Assembly: GCA_006535965.1 (NCBI GenBank)
Contig: QEAR01000003.1
Location: forward strand, 604,438-668,437
Direction of reading: 5' to 3'
DNA length: 64,000 bases
From: Spizellomyces sp. 'palustris'
Lineage: Eukaryota > Chytridiomycota > Chytridiomycetes > Spizellomycetales > Spizellomycetaceae
In this document: in pieces, positions 22,201 through 35,410 of the stretch
Position numbering within the stretch: position 1 is the stretch's first letter
How the letters are laid out: every line of letters starts with the position of its first letter
The notes under the pieces: generated by a model
Seen by the model: only the letters and a program-made list of their open reading frames with translations
Databases searched by the model: none
Told to the model about the DNA's origin: nothing
Made by a program: the position numbers and the translations under genes

Positions 22201-25200
22201 AGCCAAGGCTCACATTCAGTCAGGGACGCCAAAAATGTCTGTACACTGGCATTCCATTTTGAGAGGGTAGCCTCCCGTTGCTGCACACCTGCTTGAAGCT
22301 TGGCTGAGCTCGCTTCCACGCGACCTCGCATGTGCATTGTCAGGTTCTCCAAGAGCTGCTGATCCCGCGCATCCATCGGGTTCTTTTCTCCTGCGTCATT
22401 ATAGGAAAACGTCTCCCAATCAAGTTCACTCGTAAAGTTCAAAACAGACTCTGCTTGTTGTTTCCAGGACAGAGAGTCGCTTTGGTATGCTCTGATGACT
22501 TCTTCAACAAAACCTGCCAAGTTGTCCAGTCCAACTTCCGGACCGTCGACCCCTCCAACAGAACCCATTCCAATTCCCACTTTGTCTTCAGTGATTTTCT
22601 TGGTAGTTTCCTCAATTCCGCGAAGAACCTCCCTTCCGCACCGCCGCGCCCAGGTGAACACTTTCCGCTGCCACTCAAGTCTTCTTCTCACCTGCCGTAA
22701 CTTATCTCTCAACGCTGTCCAAGTAAAATCAACATCTTCCTGCTTCCTACGAACCGTCTCGGCAGCCGCAGCGTCATTCACGCATCCTTCAATAACTGTG
22801 CGTGAATACCCCTGCAAATGTTCGTATGCCCTGGCATATCGCTCCAAAGCAGCCTCTGCAGAGGCTATCCCAGTTTGCCTATCCACTGAGCGAGCCGCGG
22901 CATGCTCAATGCAGTCGTCCAGGGTATCACCATTTATGGCAGCGGTCACCTGAACAGCCTCGGCGGTGGCATCCTTCTCAACGGCTTCCAAATTCTCCAC
23001 TCGGGCGCGAACCCATGAATACACTTCCTCAGCCTGACGTAGGTAGGCCTCAACTGCGTCCCGAGTCCGCTTCGAACCAACCAGTACTCCGCGAACCCGC
23101 TGCACATCGTCCAACAGTCCTTCGAATCGTCGTGTGCAGGCTTGCACGACCACAGCATGGTCCTTGGCAACACTCGACGCAGCGGGGTGCGCATGCAATT
23201 CATCAAGTAGCGCAGCCAAGTCAGTATTCAACGACGTTCGTTCTAGATCCGAGAGTCGCCGCTCCAAGTCTTGACTCAACTTCCCCCCAGCGTCATCGAT
23301 TACCCCGGTCGTGAGCACCGGTAACTGCTGGGTCTCGAAATTCTTAATCAATGTAGCACAGGTTGCAGCTTGTTCTGCAAATCGGGTAGCAATACGGGCG
23401 AAAGATGAACCTTCACGGACAGCTCGTGGCAAAGCATCGGCTTTTGATCTAATTTCAATGTAGCGTGCTTGTAGACTTTCCGGGCGGGGTATAGACGAAT
23501 GTCCCAGCAGTGGCATTGATGATCGACGATCTCCTTCCGCCCCTCCTCTCCTCCCTTCCCACTCTCTGAGACCACGAATCACAATCTCAGTGGCAGTTTC
23601 AAAATCCGTCAGCTTGGGACCTAGATGTTGTATGTCGGTGACAAGGTCCGAATACTTTGCTTCAACCGCTTCAATGACCTTGCTGGCATGGCCAGCAAGG
23701 TCGATCCCCTCAACCTCAACCTCTGGCGTACTCTTGATACGGGAATCCAAGTCCTTGTTCAACGTGACGATCTCCGCAACAACATCACTCTCCCAGTTCT
23801 CCACAATGGCGCGTATTGTTTCTCGACCTGCCTCTTCAGTCTGCTCCCTGACTGCCTTGGCCTGCCCTCGAAGCTCTTCAACAAACGCTTTGACCTTTAT
23901 ATCGCTCGTCTCGTCTAGAGACTTGTCCATCTCCTCCAGGGTTGGGACTAGACTCCCGGCACGTTCAGCGAGGACCCGAATATTCGCTATAATATCTAAG
24001 GCAGCCTCATCTTGGGCCGCGGCAACCGCAACTTCACTTACTGCTGCATGGATTTCCTTACAGGCATCGTTGACCTTTTTTCCGGGAATACGAACTTGCT
24101 TCAAAATCTTGATCCCTGATTCAACTTGCTCAGTGCTAATCTGAGTTGCATCAGCAATAGAAGCCAAGAAGCGCTCAACTTCATCCATCTTTTTCTGTAC
24201 TGCAATCGGTACAAAGTGACACTCTGGGTCACCGCGAACCAGTTCTACGCACTGATTGCCAACTTGCCGCAAGCTCCCAACCAGTCGCTTTGTCTCGTCT
24301 TCCTCCTTTGCTATATCCCGGAGGAGGTTTGCGTAATGGTCCTGACTGACTTCAGGGTCTAACCCATGGGGCACTTGCCGATTTTTTTCAACCTGGAGGT
24401 GGCGCTCAAGCGACGATAGCAGAGCCGCAGCTTCCCTCGTAAACCTACCGATGGTGCGTTCAAGGGAAAGACGAGCCTTGAGGACAGGAGCACGTTCCAA
24501 TAATGGAGAATGTCTTGTCTGAAGTCGCACGATGATATCCTTAACAAAATCATTCCGGCCCGTGAACAACTCATCCCTTGCCCAGGCTAACTCTTTCGGT
24601 GGAGTTCGAGTCCACTCGGACGAGAAGGGTGTTTCTGCAACGATAGAGACCAAAGGCGTCAACTCCTCAACCAAGTGCTGCTCAATCGATGTTGCCGTCG
24701 TCTCATGCAACGTTAATGCCTCCTCCTGTCCCATGACTTGACCGTAGCCCGTATTGTAAATTACCGTCCGCATAGCAGCCATCACGCGATTTTGATCAAA
24801 TTCTATAGAATCGATACTGGATTCCGCTTCTGAAGCATTACCAAGCCACGTCCTCTCAGCCGTCAGAAACTGTTGCAGCCAGGTATAGGCGTCCAGCATG
24901 ATTTTTTCACGAGCTTGCAGCTCCGGCATGATGGATGACCGCCGAACTAATGCTTGCTCAAAGGATTGCCGCAGCTGTGTAAACCGAATCTGGATACGAG
25001 AATGAAAACCTGGCTCACTTGCTAAAGCTTGCAGTAAAGATTCCGTGCGCGCCACGAAAGGAGACCAGCGCGTCTCTTCAAAGACGGCCGCGTCTGCTTC
25101 AATAGCCCGTACTCGGCCTACAATGTCCTTTACAAATTTGCCGACCTCCTCTTTGGATTTGTGGATGGCGGCACTGCTGGCATCGGCGATTCCCAATATC

Positions 25201-28200
25201 ACATCCCATCGACTCGCTTCCTTCATTCCAGTCATCATGTTCCGCCGAGTGATAAGACTGTTTTCCAAACTCGACTTGATTGCAGCGTCGACAAAATCAA
25301 TAGAGTTGGACTCGCCGCCCAATGCTTTCACGACTCTCTCCACCTCATCGGCAACCTGTCCCCACTGAGTAACGAGGGCCTCGCGTTTCTCAGCAACGGC
25401 ACCACGAGCCCGTTCTAGGATTTCCGTCTTAAAAAGAGAAATGGCTTCTAGAAGCGCTTTAGCGGAACTCCGCAAATGTTGATGCGGAATCGCTACAAAC
25501 GGAGCAGAGACATTTAGTAACCCCGTTGATGCGGATGCTACAACTGTCTCCCAGATGTTATCCAATGCAGCCAAGGACATTCCCACGTTGGCACCGCCCT
25601 CCACACATTCTCGGACGGTAGCCATACGCTCTCCCCACCATTTTTCTGCAGCAGCAATCCATCCATCATCCTGATGAGCATTCGCCATTCGGTCATTTCC
25701 TTCATTGGTCCACTGGGCTAGTTCCTCCCTCCAACGCTTAATGGCTTCGTCTACTCGCCGAACCTGTACACAATATGCCTTTGTAACCGAAACAGCGGAA
25801 GTTCGCAATTGAGCCTCCCGTGCTTCCTCCTCATTACGCCGTAGACGGGCACTCTCCACTTGCTCGGCTACTTGCGCACGACGGGTGGAAAGCAAGGGTG
25901 CCATTTCTTGTGCGATGAAAACAAGGATATCATTGTTCCCCATGTCCACAAGCTTTCGAATTCTCGCAGAGAGAAAAGATGGTAACAAAGTAAATCTCAT
26001 TGAAGGTTTAGGAGAAGCGGAGGTATCAGGCGATGACGAACTCATAATGTCCTTCTCTAGCACCAAAATGAGTTCTGTGGTTCTGGTCCTCAACAGTTGC
26101 ATGCGAAGCGCATAACTCGATTCAACCTTCTCAAGTAATTCCTGCAAGCCCTGCATTGACTGCTCGTATTCTTGCACATAATCCCGACTCGACGGCTCCC
26201 ACTGTACCAAGCCACCTCCCAGTCGCTCAAATACCACATCCTTCATTGCCTTGACCCGCTGCGCGGCCCTCCTCGCATCCTCGAAATCAATCAATTTATC
26301 TTCATTCTTTTGGGCCGCATGCAAATCTTTCCCCATGGCTTTAATATCCCTAACAAAACGTTGGACCTCTTCGCGCAGCCCACCTCGCCAATCCAACCCG
26401 ACCAGCTCTTCTTCAATTTGTTGCACCTTTGCGTTGAGGTCCGCAAGCAATCCCAAATAGGATTTTATCGCAGATACAAACGTCGGGAATGTCTCTTTAG
26501 CAAACACTTGAAGTCGACTCTTCAAGTATCGGTGCCGATCTTCTACTTTCCTTATGTCGGGCGCCGCTCCGTCGTTTCCTGATATTAGATCTTGTTCAGC
26601 GCGCTTGACATCATCGTAAAGTCGGAGGAGATGGGGCATCAGAGCGGCTCCAGAAATTTCATAAAGATGCACAGATTCCTGTTCAGCTACACCCGCAAAG
26701 GCTTTTGCCATCTCTCGCTCAATTAGGGAGACTTGTGCTTCAATAGTGCTTTTCAAATGGCTGACATTGGTACCCGGATCCGCCAATGCGTTCAAAATTG
26801 GACGTGTCAAGCTTCCCTCTGAGACTGCTACATTTGAAATATCCGCGCCGCTCGTGAGCGCTTCGCTCAATCGTAGGAGATCTTGTTTTTGTTTGGCGAG
26901 CCATGATCCGAGACGGTTGGCATGGTTCACATACATTGCAACGAGCCTTTCGCATCTTGCTGTAGGTGACGCATCGCTGCGTTCCCCCTCCGAAACCATG
27001 GCCCGGAACGCGGTGGGGGACGGAAACGGCCGATCACGCAATACCCAATAGATTTCCGATACCTTTTAAACCACACTGATTAGCACGTCCAGGATGTTAT
27101 ATACTGCATTGAACGGATCTCTCACATAGGTCATGATCACCATCTCATCGGGCCGGTCTACATTCGCTATATCCTCCACATCCAATAATTGCGGGATACC
27201 CATACGCTCGTCCGCAAGGGTAAAAGCTTTCGACAAAGAGACGCGCCAATCAGCTGGGTTCGTGCTGTACAAAAAACTAGTCATAGACAGCCTGGCGCGC
27301 ATGACAGGGCTCGTAGGCGGTGATGCAAGTCCGGAACTAGTGGAATTGCGTGGCGATAGTGTAAATGGAGGATCGCGGGGACCGGCAGGTCTTGGTGATG
27401 AAGGGCCGAACGGGTCCAAAGGACCCAGTGAAAACTCGCTACTCAGAGAATAACGGAGGATAGACTTTTCGGGGACATCGGGGGAGGAAGGTGTAAATGA
27501 TCCTACGCTGGATCGAGACATGACGCTACTGCGAGCGGCTCGGCCGGCAAGAGCTTTGGATTCCCCATAACGCCGACATACTTCTGTCAGCTCGGGTAAC
27601 AGTTCGTGGTTATAAGTATGTACGAGGCACAAAAAGGCCATCCCACTTTGCCATGCGTCTGAAAAATTCGTGATGCGGGGAATTACCCCAACATCGACAT
27701 ACGGTGCCAAAATCTGTTGACACCAATTTAACAGGGCGGCTTTACCACCTGCAGCAGACAATGCGGCCGGTCGGTTTGACGTCAGCGTTGGCATATCTTG
27801 TGAAATTGGTGAATTTGAATTTAGGCTCGCTGACTATAAAAGCAAGTTACTCTACGGCTCTCGCCACACAACAAATACAATGACCAAAAATGATACCTCG
27901 TATCTCATTCCCGGGTCCGACACCGATGCAACCGACTGAACCGACACTCGTTTATCCTTCATGGCAATGGCCTCAATTCTAAATCTCAAAATCAAAACCC
28001 ATACTAATCCCATTGTCAATTTCAAATTCCCATCGACAATATCCTCGCTCCCTATATTCGACAAGGGTTCTCGCAGTTTTGTTTGCAGGAATCTTAAGCA
28101 TTTGTCTACATTGACGATACTGTAGATTCGCGTCAGAGCCCCTGTGCTGCCTGACGATGCCACGCGGCTGACAGCACGTTCAGGTTTTGGGAGTTTCTCG

Positions 28201-28649
28201 TCGCTGAGTGTTTCAATGAGGTGTGCGAGGCGGATACCATCGCGAAGGTCTTGTCCAAGATCGCGAATGACGAATTCGTCTTTAAAAGTATCTGCATTTT
28301 TTTTTCGAGCTTTTGCAAGCTGGACATTGCACCTGAAAGTCACCACATTTTCGTGTTTAGCCATAAAACCTTTTTTTAAACGCCTTGTTTTCAACATATT
28401 TGTACGGGCTCACCACTTTGTAAACGTTTTCTTTTGAACCAACAAATAGTCCGTCCTCAAACTATCTACCTTGGTATCAGCCTCCTCAACCGCAATGACA
28501 GATCCCCTCCGTGATGAGCCTCCTCCTCCCAAACTCTCCTTTGACCCCCTTCGCGATAAACTCCCAAAGCCGCCGCTCACGTCCCCATCCGAGATGGACT
28601 TGTCGTCCCGAGAGGAACGACGAGAAGCTAAACGTTTTATCCACGACAT
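19249..28649 (-). CDS. giant CH-CH-rod-GAR (spectraplakin/GAS2-like) cytoskeletal cross-linker
   Basis: Five exons on the minus strand: 28649-28414, 28332-27897, 27833-27105, 27062-19548 and 19485-19249; 3,050 residues. The N-terminus is Ser/Arg/Gly rich. CH1 covers about 75-200 (FTKWCNVQLAK, DLGQDLRDGIRLAHLIETLS, VNVDKCLRFLQ, LTMGLVWVLILRF). CH2 covers about 255-465 (LLNWCQQILAP, NFSDAWQSGMAFLCLVH, NPADWRVSLSKAFTLADE) with a Ser/Pro-rich insertion of about 100 residues before NPADW. A 2,400-residue, mostly helical, Glu/Ala/Arg-rich rod follows, encoded almost entirely by one 7.5-kb exon and resembling degenerate spectrin-type repeats. The C-terminus has a Ser/Pro linker and a GAR (GAS2) domain: RYWFGE, then RNSVMVRIGGGWQELNIFL. 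CH pairs bind F-actin and GAR domains bind microtubules, so the protein probably cross-links the two. Substrate binding and repeat boundaries were not computed. Confidence 0.85.
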
Positions 28650-30022
28650 GGAGTGAGAGGGAACTAGAATGTTTTGCTGTAGGATGAGATTAACCTATAC
28701 GACATGGATTCATCAAGTTTGCTGTGATGCAGCATGGGTCCTACCGTTGCAACTCAAAACATGACGTCCATCATTGTCAACATCTTTTTAAGAAAGCCGT
28801 CGCTACGAATCCTCTTGATATCAATGACGATACTCGCCGAATGAACAAAATAAAAAAACTTGGAACGTCACGATCTACAAAAAAAAAACCCTCCGGATTG
28901 GATGAGGCAGCGGGAAACTCGCAGACAAGTGCACCCACCAATCTTCCGGTTGCGTAAAGCCACGCTTTCCAATGCACAGGATTTGATAACGTAAGCTCGA
29001 ACAAAGTTAGAAATGAAAGGAATTTTATCACATGTATTGTTGAGGGATGTTCAAGGATCGATGGTTTACAAAGCATGCAAGGTTCCGTGGTATGGTGTGG
29101 ACGGTGTTTAAGCTATCCTTACGGGATATTGCAAGGCATACATGTGCCAATGTAACGATCGTATGATAGTGTACTTTGGGCATGTCAGAAAAAAAAAGCA
29201 CACTCTCTAAAGCCTAAAAGCACATTACCCCAATCGTTTTTTATACACAATATCTGATTCAGACGGCGACACACAGCTACCGATTGTTTTGTAAGGATGG
29301 TCCCCAATAACATGCCCTTCAACAGTTTCTTTTGGAAAATCGTTGAAAACAAAAATGCCCACAAAATCAACTCTCTAGTACCATTTCCAGACATTGTTCC
29401 AAAAGCCGTAATATACTTTAAAAGCGGATGCGCCCATGCACTTTGTCACCAGGTTTAACCCCCCGAGACGGACGCGCAACTACGTGTCCCAACTCTATTC
29501 CACCACTATCCAAGCGTTCAAACTAGTCAACACTACCAGAACCCAACCAAATATCCCAAAACAAACGAGCGCATTTTACACGGAAAAACCAATCACGAAC
29601 AGAAAGAAACTGTAAATACTTGACACACACTGCGGTTTGGTACGGGTATATTTCAGACAGTTTTCTATTGGCTTGTTCAAAGCTCTGTCAAATCGTCTAA
29701 ATCTCGTGATGGACTTTTCTTCTTTTCGGTTGTGTGCTAAGACTAACTATCCAATCTTCTCACTAAATCACTAATACTGTGTATGTTATAATCGTTGGTA
29801 CGACAACTTTCCAGGCGACAAGGAAAGGAACCAGGAATATACAGCCTTTCGTCTCGCATCACGACGCAACACATGGGTCCTTTACCTTTCGCTCTCGTAT
29901 CTACACATGCCCCCCTCAGATTGCAATGAATAAATAGAAAAGACGAGTTCGTGTCTTTCTGTTCGGTGGCGTTTTAGAAAGTCTATCTACGGTGGGGTTG
30001 CCATGTTCGTTGTTGGGAAATG
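28650..30022. other. intergenic region upstream of the CH/GAR gene
   Basis: 1.37 kb between the start of the CH/GAR gene and the 3' end of the Zn2Cys6 regulator gene, both on the minus strand. Only short, compositionally simple ORFs occur. No promoter motif or RNA gene could be assigned. Confidence 0.45.
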
Positions 30023-32542
30023 CTATCGCTCCCTCTCTGTTCGGGTTGCCTGGTCGCCAGCGAGGCCGCCAGCGAGGCCCTCTATGACACGAACCAGATA
30101 TCCACCCATATACCATCTCTCTCCAAAGACTGACATCCACCAAATATGGATATCCAGTTCTGCGCGGAGTTCAGCAGTGTCCTCGCGGTTGTACTCGTCT
30201 GACAGCGCTAGGGCGAGCGCCACGGCAGAGTAAAATGTAAAGTAACATATGATAAGAGTAATGTATTTAGCACTTGGGTCGAGGTTTTTGACTTTGTGGA
30301 TGAGCTGGGATATTCGGCGTGTATGGTGACGAGTCGTTGCGTTGACGTGTGTTAGGGAAGGGTGTGTAGAGCGGACTCCATTTCGACGGGCTTTGAGAAG
30401 GGTGGGGAGGTGGAGAGCAACGTAGCAGGCATGATACATAATATGCAGTGACAAGAGTTGCCATGGCGGCGGGTGGCGGCTGATGGTAGATGGGACGAAT
30501 ATGGTATGGTGGTCGATGGATCGGGCCCAAGGTGGAAGGTAGGTCAGCCACGTATGTAGCTCTTGTTCGATTTGGTCGATGAGCTCTTGATGTTCGGGTG
30601 ATAAGAGGGGCTGTGCAGTTTGTGCGTGGGATTGGCTTGTCCCTGCAGCCGTGTCCATGAGTTCCCTGCGTCCTGGATTTCTCGGATTACTGGAGACATT
30701 CTGTACAATGTCGGACACTCCGATGCCCAGTATTTGAATTCTGGCGTACAACCTCGTCAATCTCCCTGATGCATCCCCGCAATGCAGGTCTTGTACGGGG
30801 TCAAAGGCGCCAATAGCCGGCAATCCTTCCTCGGTGTGGACCGACTCCCACATGTGATCCGGCGCGGGAACACGGACTCGACGCGTATAATCATGAATAA
30901 AGGGCGTCCGATCTAAAATTGGTTGATCCCTCTCGGCAATGATTCTCGCGCGATCTTCTGGGCTGCAATCCGTCACGTCCAGCGCGCATAATGTGAACCA
31001 CATGCGTCGTCGCGCTTCTTTGACAAGCCACGGAAGCGGACCGTGCACTTCTTCTACATCCGGATCGATATACATGTTCAGCACGACGGCCATTCGTATG
31101 GACATTGCATAAAAAGCGGATGCACTTGCTGTCAACAGAAAAGAAAGCACACCATTAGATGAAAATTCATGTACGAACAACATATTGTTGTATTTCGCAG
31201 TAGAAATGAGCGAAACAAAAAAAAGCACAGACGGAAATCTTACGTTCTCCCATTCCTGGACAGAGCACGTCACAAAGGAAGCGAGCAAACATCAATCAGT
31301 AGATGAACAAATGAATAAAATTAAACGACGGAAAAAACACGATGCATACTTGTGGCAGCTATTTTCGAAGAAAAAAAAAAAAAAGGTTGGTTAGCGTGAG
31401 AATGGAGAAAAAAAAACATCATACATGACCCAATACATTTACATACCGATTCCAAGAAAAGACAGTCCCCAAACAGTGTCAAAGGTGGGATGTTCGAGCA
31501 GCTCAGCAATCAAACCTCTTGCTCGATAATAATACGGTTCGCCTGCTCTATATAGCGGCAATTGTCTCTCCCTGATATATTCCTTGACGGCCGGATGCTC
31601 AGAGTACGGTGCCGATTGCGCCGCGATAGAATAAATCAGAAAAGGCGAGTGTTCCGACAGAGGTTTGGCCATAAACGTACGACGATGTGCGGGTGGATGA
31701 AACCATCGGACAGCAACGTAATCAAAGTAGATGCGAAGCATGTCGTCTAGTACATCTGGCGCAAAAACGGTTGCAGACGGTGGTGGCGGACGAGAGACGG
31801 GCGAATGAGAAGGATGGTGGCGTGTTCCCGGTGATACCCGCGATGGGTCGGTATGAGTGGGTGTAGGTGTAGAGCGTCCATCCGAAGGGGATCTATAATT
31901 GTGGGACCCAATTGAGGTGGACCGGTCCGAGTCGCTGCTGCCGATTGAAGGTCTGCGGCCCGTCGCGATGAGTTGTTCGACTTCTCGCAGTCGCTCTTCC
32001 AACATGCGCACATCTGCAAAAGAAAAGAGTTGAACAAGAGTGACAAATGACAAGTATGCACCAGCACCAGGTATCTCTTACATGCGTCTACCGTCGTTGA
32101 TCGTCGCCCGCGACGCGCGGCACCGAGCCCCCGTTCTCTAGCGGTATATGAGCAGGTGAAGCGGCCCCGAATGCATGTTGCGCACGCAGGTCGGCCAGAA
32201 TCGCACTTGCTCTTTAGTCTGTAGCCTGTAGTTCAAGGGCCAAAGCGTGGGGAAAAAAAAATAAAATCGGGTGGGAAAACCCCGAGATCAGAATAAAGAT
32301 TTACACGCGTCCCCCCCGACAGTTGCAGACTTACATCTGTCACAGGCCCAAACGGCCCTTGACTGTCCTTGCGAGCGCACTCTTCGTGCGGTTTCAAACT
32401 GCCTTGAGATTCCCCGCGGTACAGAAGAGTATGTGACTGCTTCGGGTGGACCCGACGGTCCTGATGGCGAACCTAAACCCGAGGGTTTTGACGGTGAAGC
32501 AGCCTGAGAAGCGTCTGACGGCGAACTCTCACGAGAATTCAT
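30023..32542 (-). CDS. Zn2Cys6 fungal transcription factor
   Basis: Five exons on the minus strand: 32542-32335, 32225-32082, 32013-31447, a 12-base microexon 31255-31244, and 31128-30023; 678 residues. Residues 67-94 give the perfect pattern C-x2-C-x6-C-x6-C-x2-C-x6-C (CDRCYRLKSKC...CATC), a binuclear zinc cluster that binds CGG-type half sites. It is split by an intron inside the fourth Cys codon. A short coiled coil (VRMLEERLREVEQLI) for dimerisation and a Ser/Pro linker follow. The region from about 195 is the fungal middle homology domain: RWFHPPAHRRTF, YRARGLIAELLE, FDTVWGLSFLGI, AFYAMSIRMAVVL, EARRRMWFTLCALD. The microexon restores GMGEPSASAF, as expected at this place in the family; skipping it also keeps frame. 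Target genes are unknown. Nuclear location is inferred from the family. Confidence 0.87.
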
Positions 32543-35284
32543 ATCGTGAGTGGAGGATATCGCACGACGACGACAGAAACGACGTTGCCCTGATATCTCC
32601 CGTTGTGCTGTTTTTGCTTTTTCTCTGATGGCACAATTTTGTGTATTGGATCTAGGTGAAAACGTAAACAGCTTGTTTGTCCCTTGGGAGCGGATGACTT
32701 TCTCAGCACATTGCTGGCCACCAAGCCGTACGCCAACGAAATACGATGTTTACAGAGTTGGATCGCCAGATCTGTCTCTTCTTGTGTGGTGTGTGTTTTT
32801 TTTTGTATCGGATCTGTGTGCTGGGATCGCAAGGGGGGGCAGAGCCTGTGGCGTTTTTACTCGTATCGAACAGAGCGGCAAAAAGGACGATGAAATTGGC
32901 GGTGGGCGGAGGATATAATTTAATGCCTTGTGAGCGTTTTTTTACGAATGGTGATGTGTGTGTTGCGGGGTAGGCAGCGATACTTTGAATGTGTCGTATC
33001 TACGGTCCTTTATATAGATGCGACTGCAGTTGAGACACGTCCGCATTCGGGGTGAAACTTGAGACCAGGATCGCTCGCGTCTCTTCCGACTGCTTTTTGA
33101 TAACCTTTTGTTTTCGAAACTGCCTTTTAGCAGTTTTGTAAAAAGGTCGAGCAAGACAAAGGAAGGTTGCGAGTAGAGCAAAAAAACGGTGAAAGCAATG
33201 GACACAGCGAACGGTCCACAGGAGAAAAATGGCTTTCGGTAGGGCAGGCCGGGAGGAGGGGAGTAAGATGGGGGGAAATGCTTTAATGTGTGTATCAAGG
33301 ACAGGTAAGCCAGCTCGATGATCGAAAAGAAATAAAATTCAAAAAATTAAAAAAAAAGGAGACACACCACCCAAAACAAAAAAAAAAAACGACGACAATC
33401 GGAATCCGCAAGATTGTTCAATAACCCTTTCCCTTGTTCCCTCGGGTAGTGTCTTTTGTTTTTAGGAAAACGGCGGAAACTACCACGGATGCAAGAGGTT
33501 TGTTTGGGTTTAAAGTCAACGTTGCATTTCAAAGGATTCGGCCCCAATTGCAAGTTTAAATCTCTCCCTTGCGGTCCTTTTTTTTGTGTGTTGCAAGCCC
33601 GCCGTCCAACCGTCATCTGCTCTCTCCTTCCCCGCCCACCATGTCCTTTTGACGAGTCCATCAAACCCACCAAAAAAAGGACTGCAAAACAACAAGAAAA
33701 ACCGCGGATTCCATAATAAATAATGGCCCATCTGCATGTGGGCTGCCAGAACAATGCCCATTATGTCCCAATCGTGGATTTCCCACTTGTTTGATGTCCC
33801 AACTGCGAGTGGCTTAGTATGCATTGCGTGGTTGGGTTTTTGGATTACCGCGGGTTTTACTATCGACCTTTATAGTTTTCTTTTTTATCAAGGAATTTCA
33901 TATGTGTTTGCATCTGTATGTGCATCTATGGCATGTACAGTTGCATGCAAAGGCAAACGACATGGCTCTCCATACATGCGTCTCTTGTTCGCATTTCTAC
34001 TCTCGTTGCCTGCACTTGCAAGAGATCGTAGAAAATGTCGAGTGTGGTGCCAATAGCAACCATTTATCCCTGTAATGTCACACGTCGGCGCACACTTTGA
34101 CCCTTTAACAGAAACCTTTTTTTCTCTTTGCCATGTAACGCCTGTCCCCTAAATCTTCAACACACCGATCAGCCATGTCTTTTTGATGTGCGTAGGATCG
34201 GGGCGGATCGGAAATACGCCAGCCTCGTCGCCTCCCACCAAACCACTCGTAGTTCGTGTTCTTTTTGCTATGCCGTGTTCTGGTGCCATGTTCTGAAAAA
34301 ACACCCCATTGAGAAACGTTCCGTTTTTCTTTAAAATGAGGGGAACATTTTTGATCGGGCGCTGGTCGTCATTTTCCATTCACCGGAGCCTCCTGGGAAA
34401 GTAGCACCAGTCATGTGTAGTAGGAATGGCATTGTTCCTTTGGGTTGCGGGCTGGGGAGGGCTGGTTGAATGTTTGAAAAATAAAGAAACCCGAGAAACT
34501 GGGCCAAAAAATGAGCCTCCAAAAACCCAGCAGCAGCAAAAAAATAAAATAATAAAAATCCGATATTTCTCGTGGCGCTCAGCAAGGCTCCTAGTCAAAA
34601 AAACCCACATTCCATATGGTGCACACACAGGCACGCTGATTGATGACACACTTGTTTTTACATGTGCTCGTATCAAGCCAAGTGATATTTTAATATCACA
34701 TCAAAAGTAATTTCCACAATAATTGCATGGGGGACCCCCGCCGCCCGCTTTTTAAAAAAACCGCCTCTTTTTTTAGTTGCGAAGGGGGGGTCCGGACGAC
34801 AAGGGTATTCCCCAAATACCAAATACCAAATGCACGGGCCGTAGAGAAGAAATTTCTACAAGGTGAATGTGTGTATTCGTTTGGCTTGCCATACGGCGAT
34901 ATGCAGGGAGACAGCAAATCGACGGCGGTGCTGGGGCGCTTTCCAGATGAAAAGTTTTGATAAAAACTCTGCCAGACGGGCCCCCCAACATTTTGCCAAA
35001 AGCACACAAGAAAAATAGACTTGAAAATTAAAATGCAAACCTCCAATAAAGAAAATAACAAACCCCCAGCAATGTTGAAGTCCTCTACAAGCATGAAATC
35101 TCTAAAGTTCCAGCGTACGACAAGTGTTTTTACCACATATCCCGTGTCTATTGTCCCCATGTATAACGACAAAGTTTCAAGATTTTCCATACTGCTGTGG
35201 GAAAGAAAGCGGATCAGCACAGCAAAAAAAAAAGAGGTTCCGCTTCCTTGGCGAATGGCTCATTTATCCGCAATTGGGGGTCTA

Positions 35285-35292
35285 TGACGTCA
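35285..35292. promoter_or_regulatory. CRE/ATF-type palindrome TGACGTCA
   Basis: A perfect 8-base ATF/CREB consensus lies 670 bases before the histidine kinase start codon. In fungi such sites bind bZIP factors of the Atf1 or CREB type, linked to stress and cAMP signalling. Occupancy is inferred only. Confidence 0.35.
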
Positions 35293-35331
35293 TGGCACAA
35301 TTGATAAAACTTTTCTTCTTCCCAGCCACAC

Positions 35332-35410
35332 CAACGGCGGTGGCGGTCGTGGCGGCGGTCGTGGCGGTTTTACGACGAGAACGACGACGAACAAAGAACG
35401 ACGACGAACA
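35332..35410 (+). repeat. GGCGGTCGT and ACGACGA simple-sequence tract
   Basis: Short repeats of ggcggt/cgtggc followed by repeats of acgacgaac. One plus-strand frame encodes Gly-Arg-Gly runs then Thr/Arg and Lys runs ending at a stop near 35481. It looks like low-complexity DNA; a coding role is unproven. Confidence 0.4.

Noticed and set aside
33347-34676. Overlapping ORFs of 90-135 codons in the 3.4-kb gap
   Set aside because: They are rich in Phe, Leu and Lys from homopolymer tracts and show no similarity, start context or consistent splicing.
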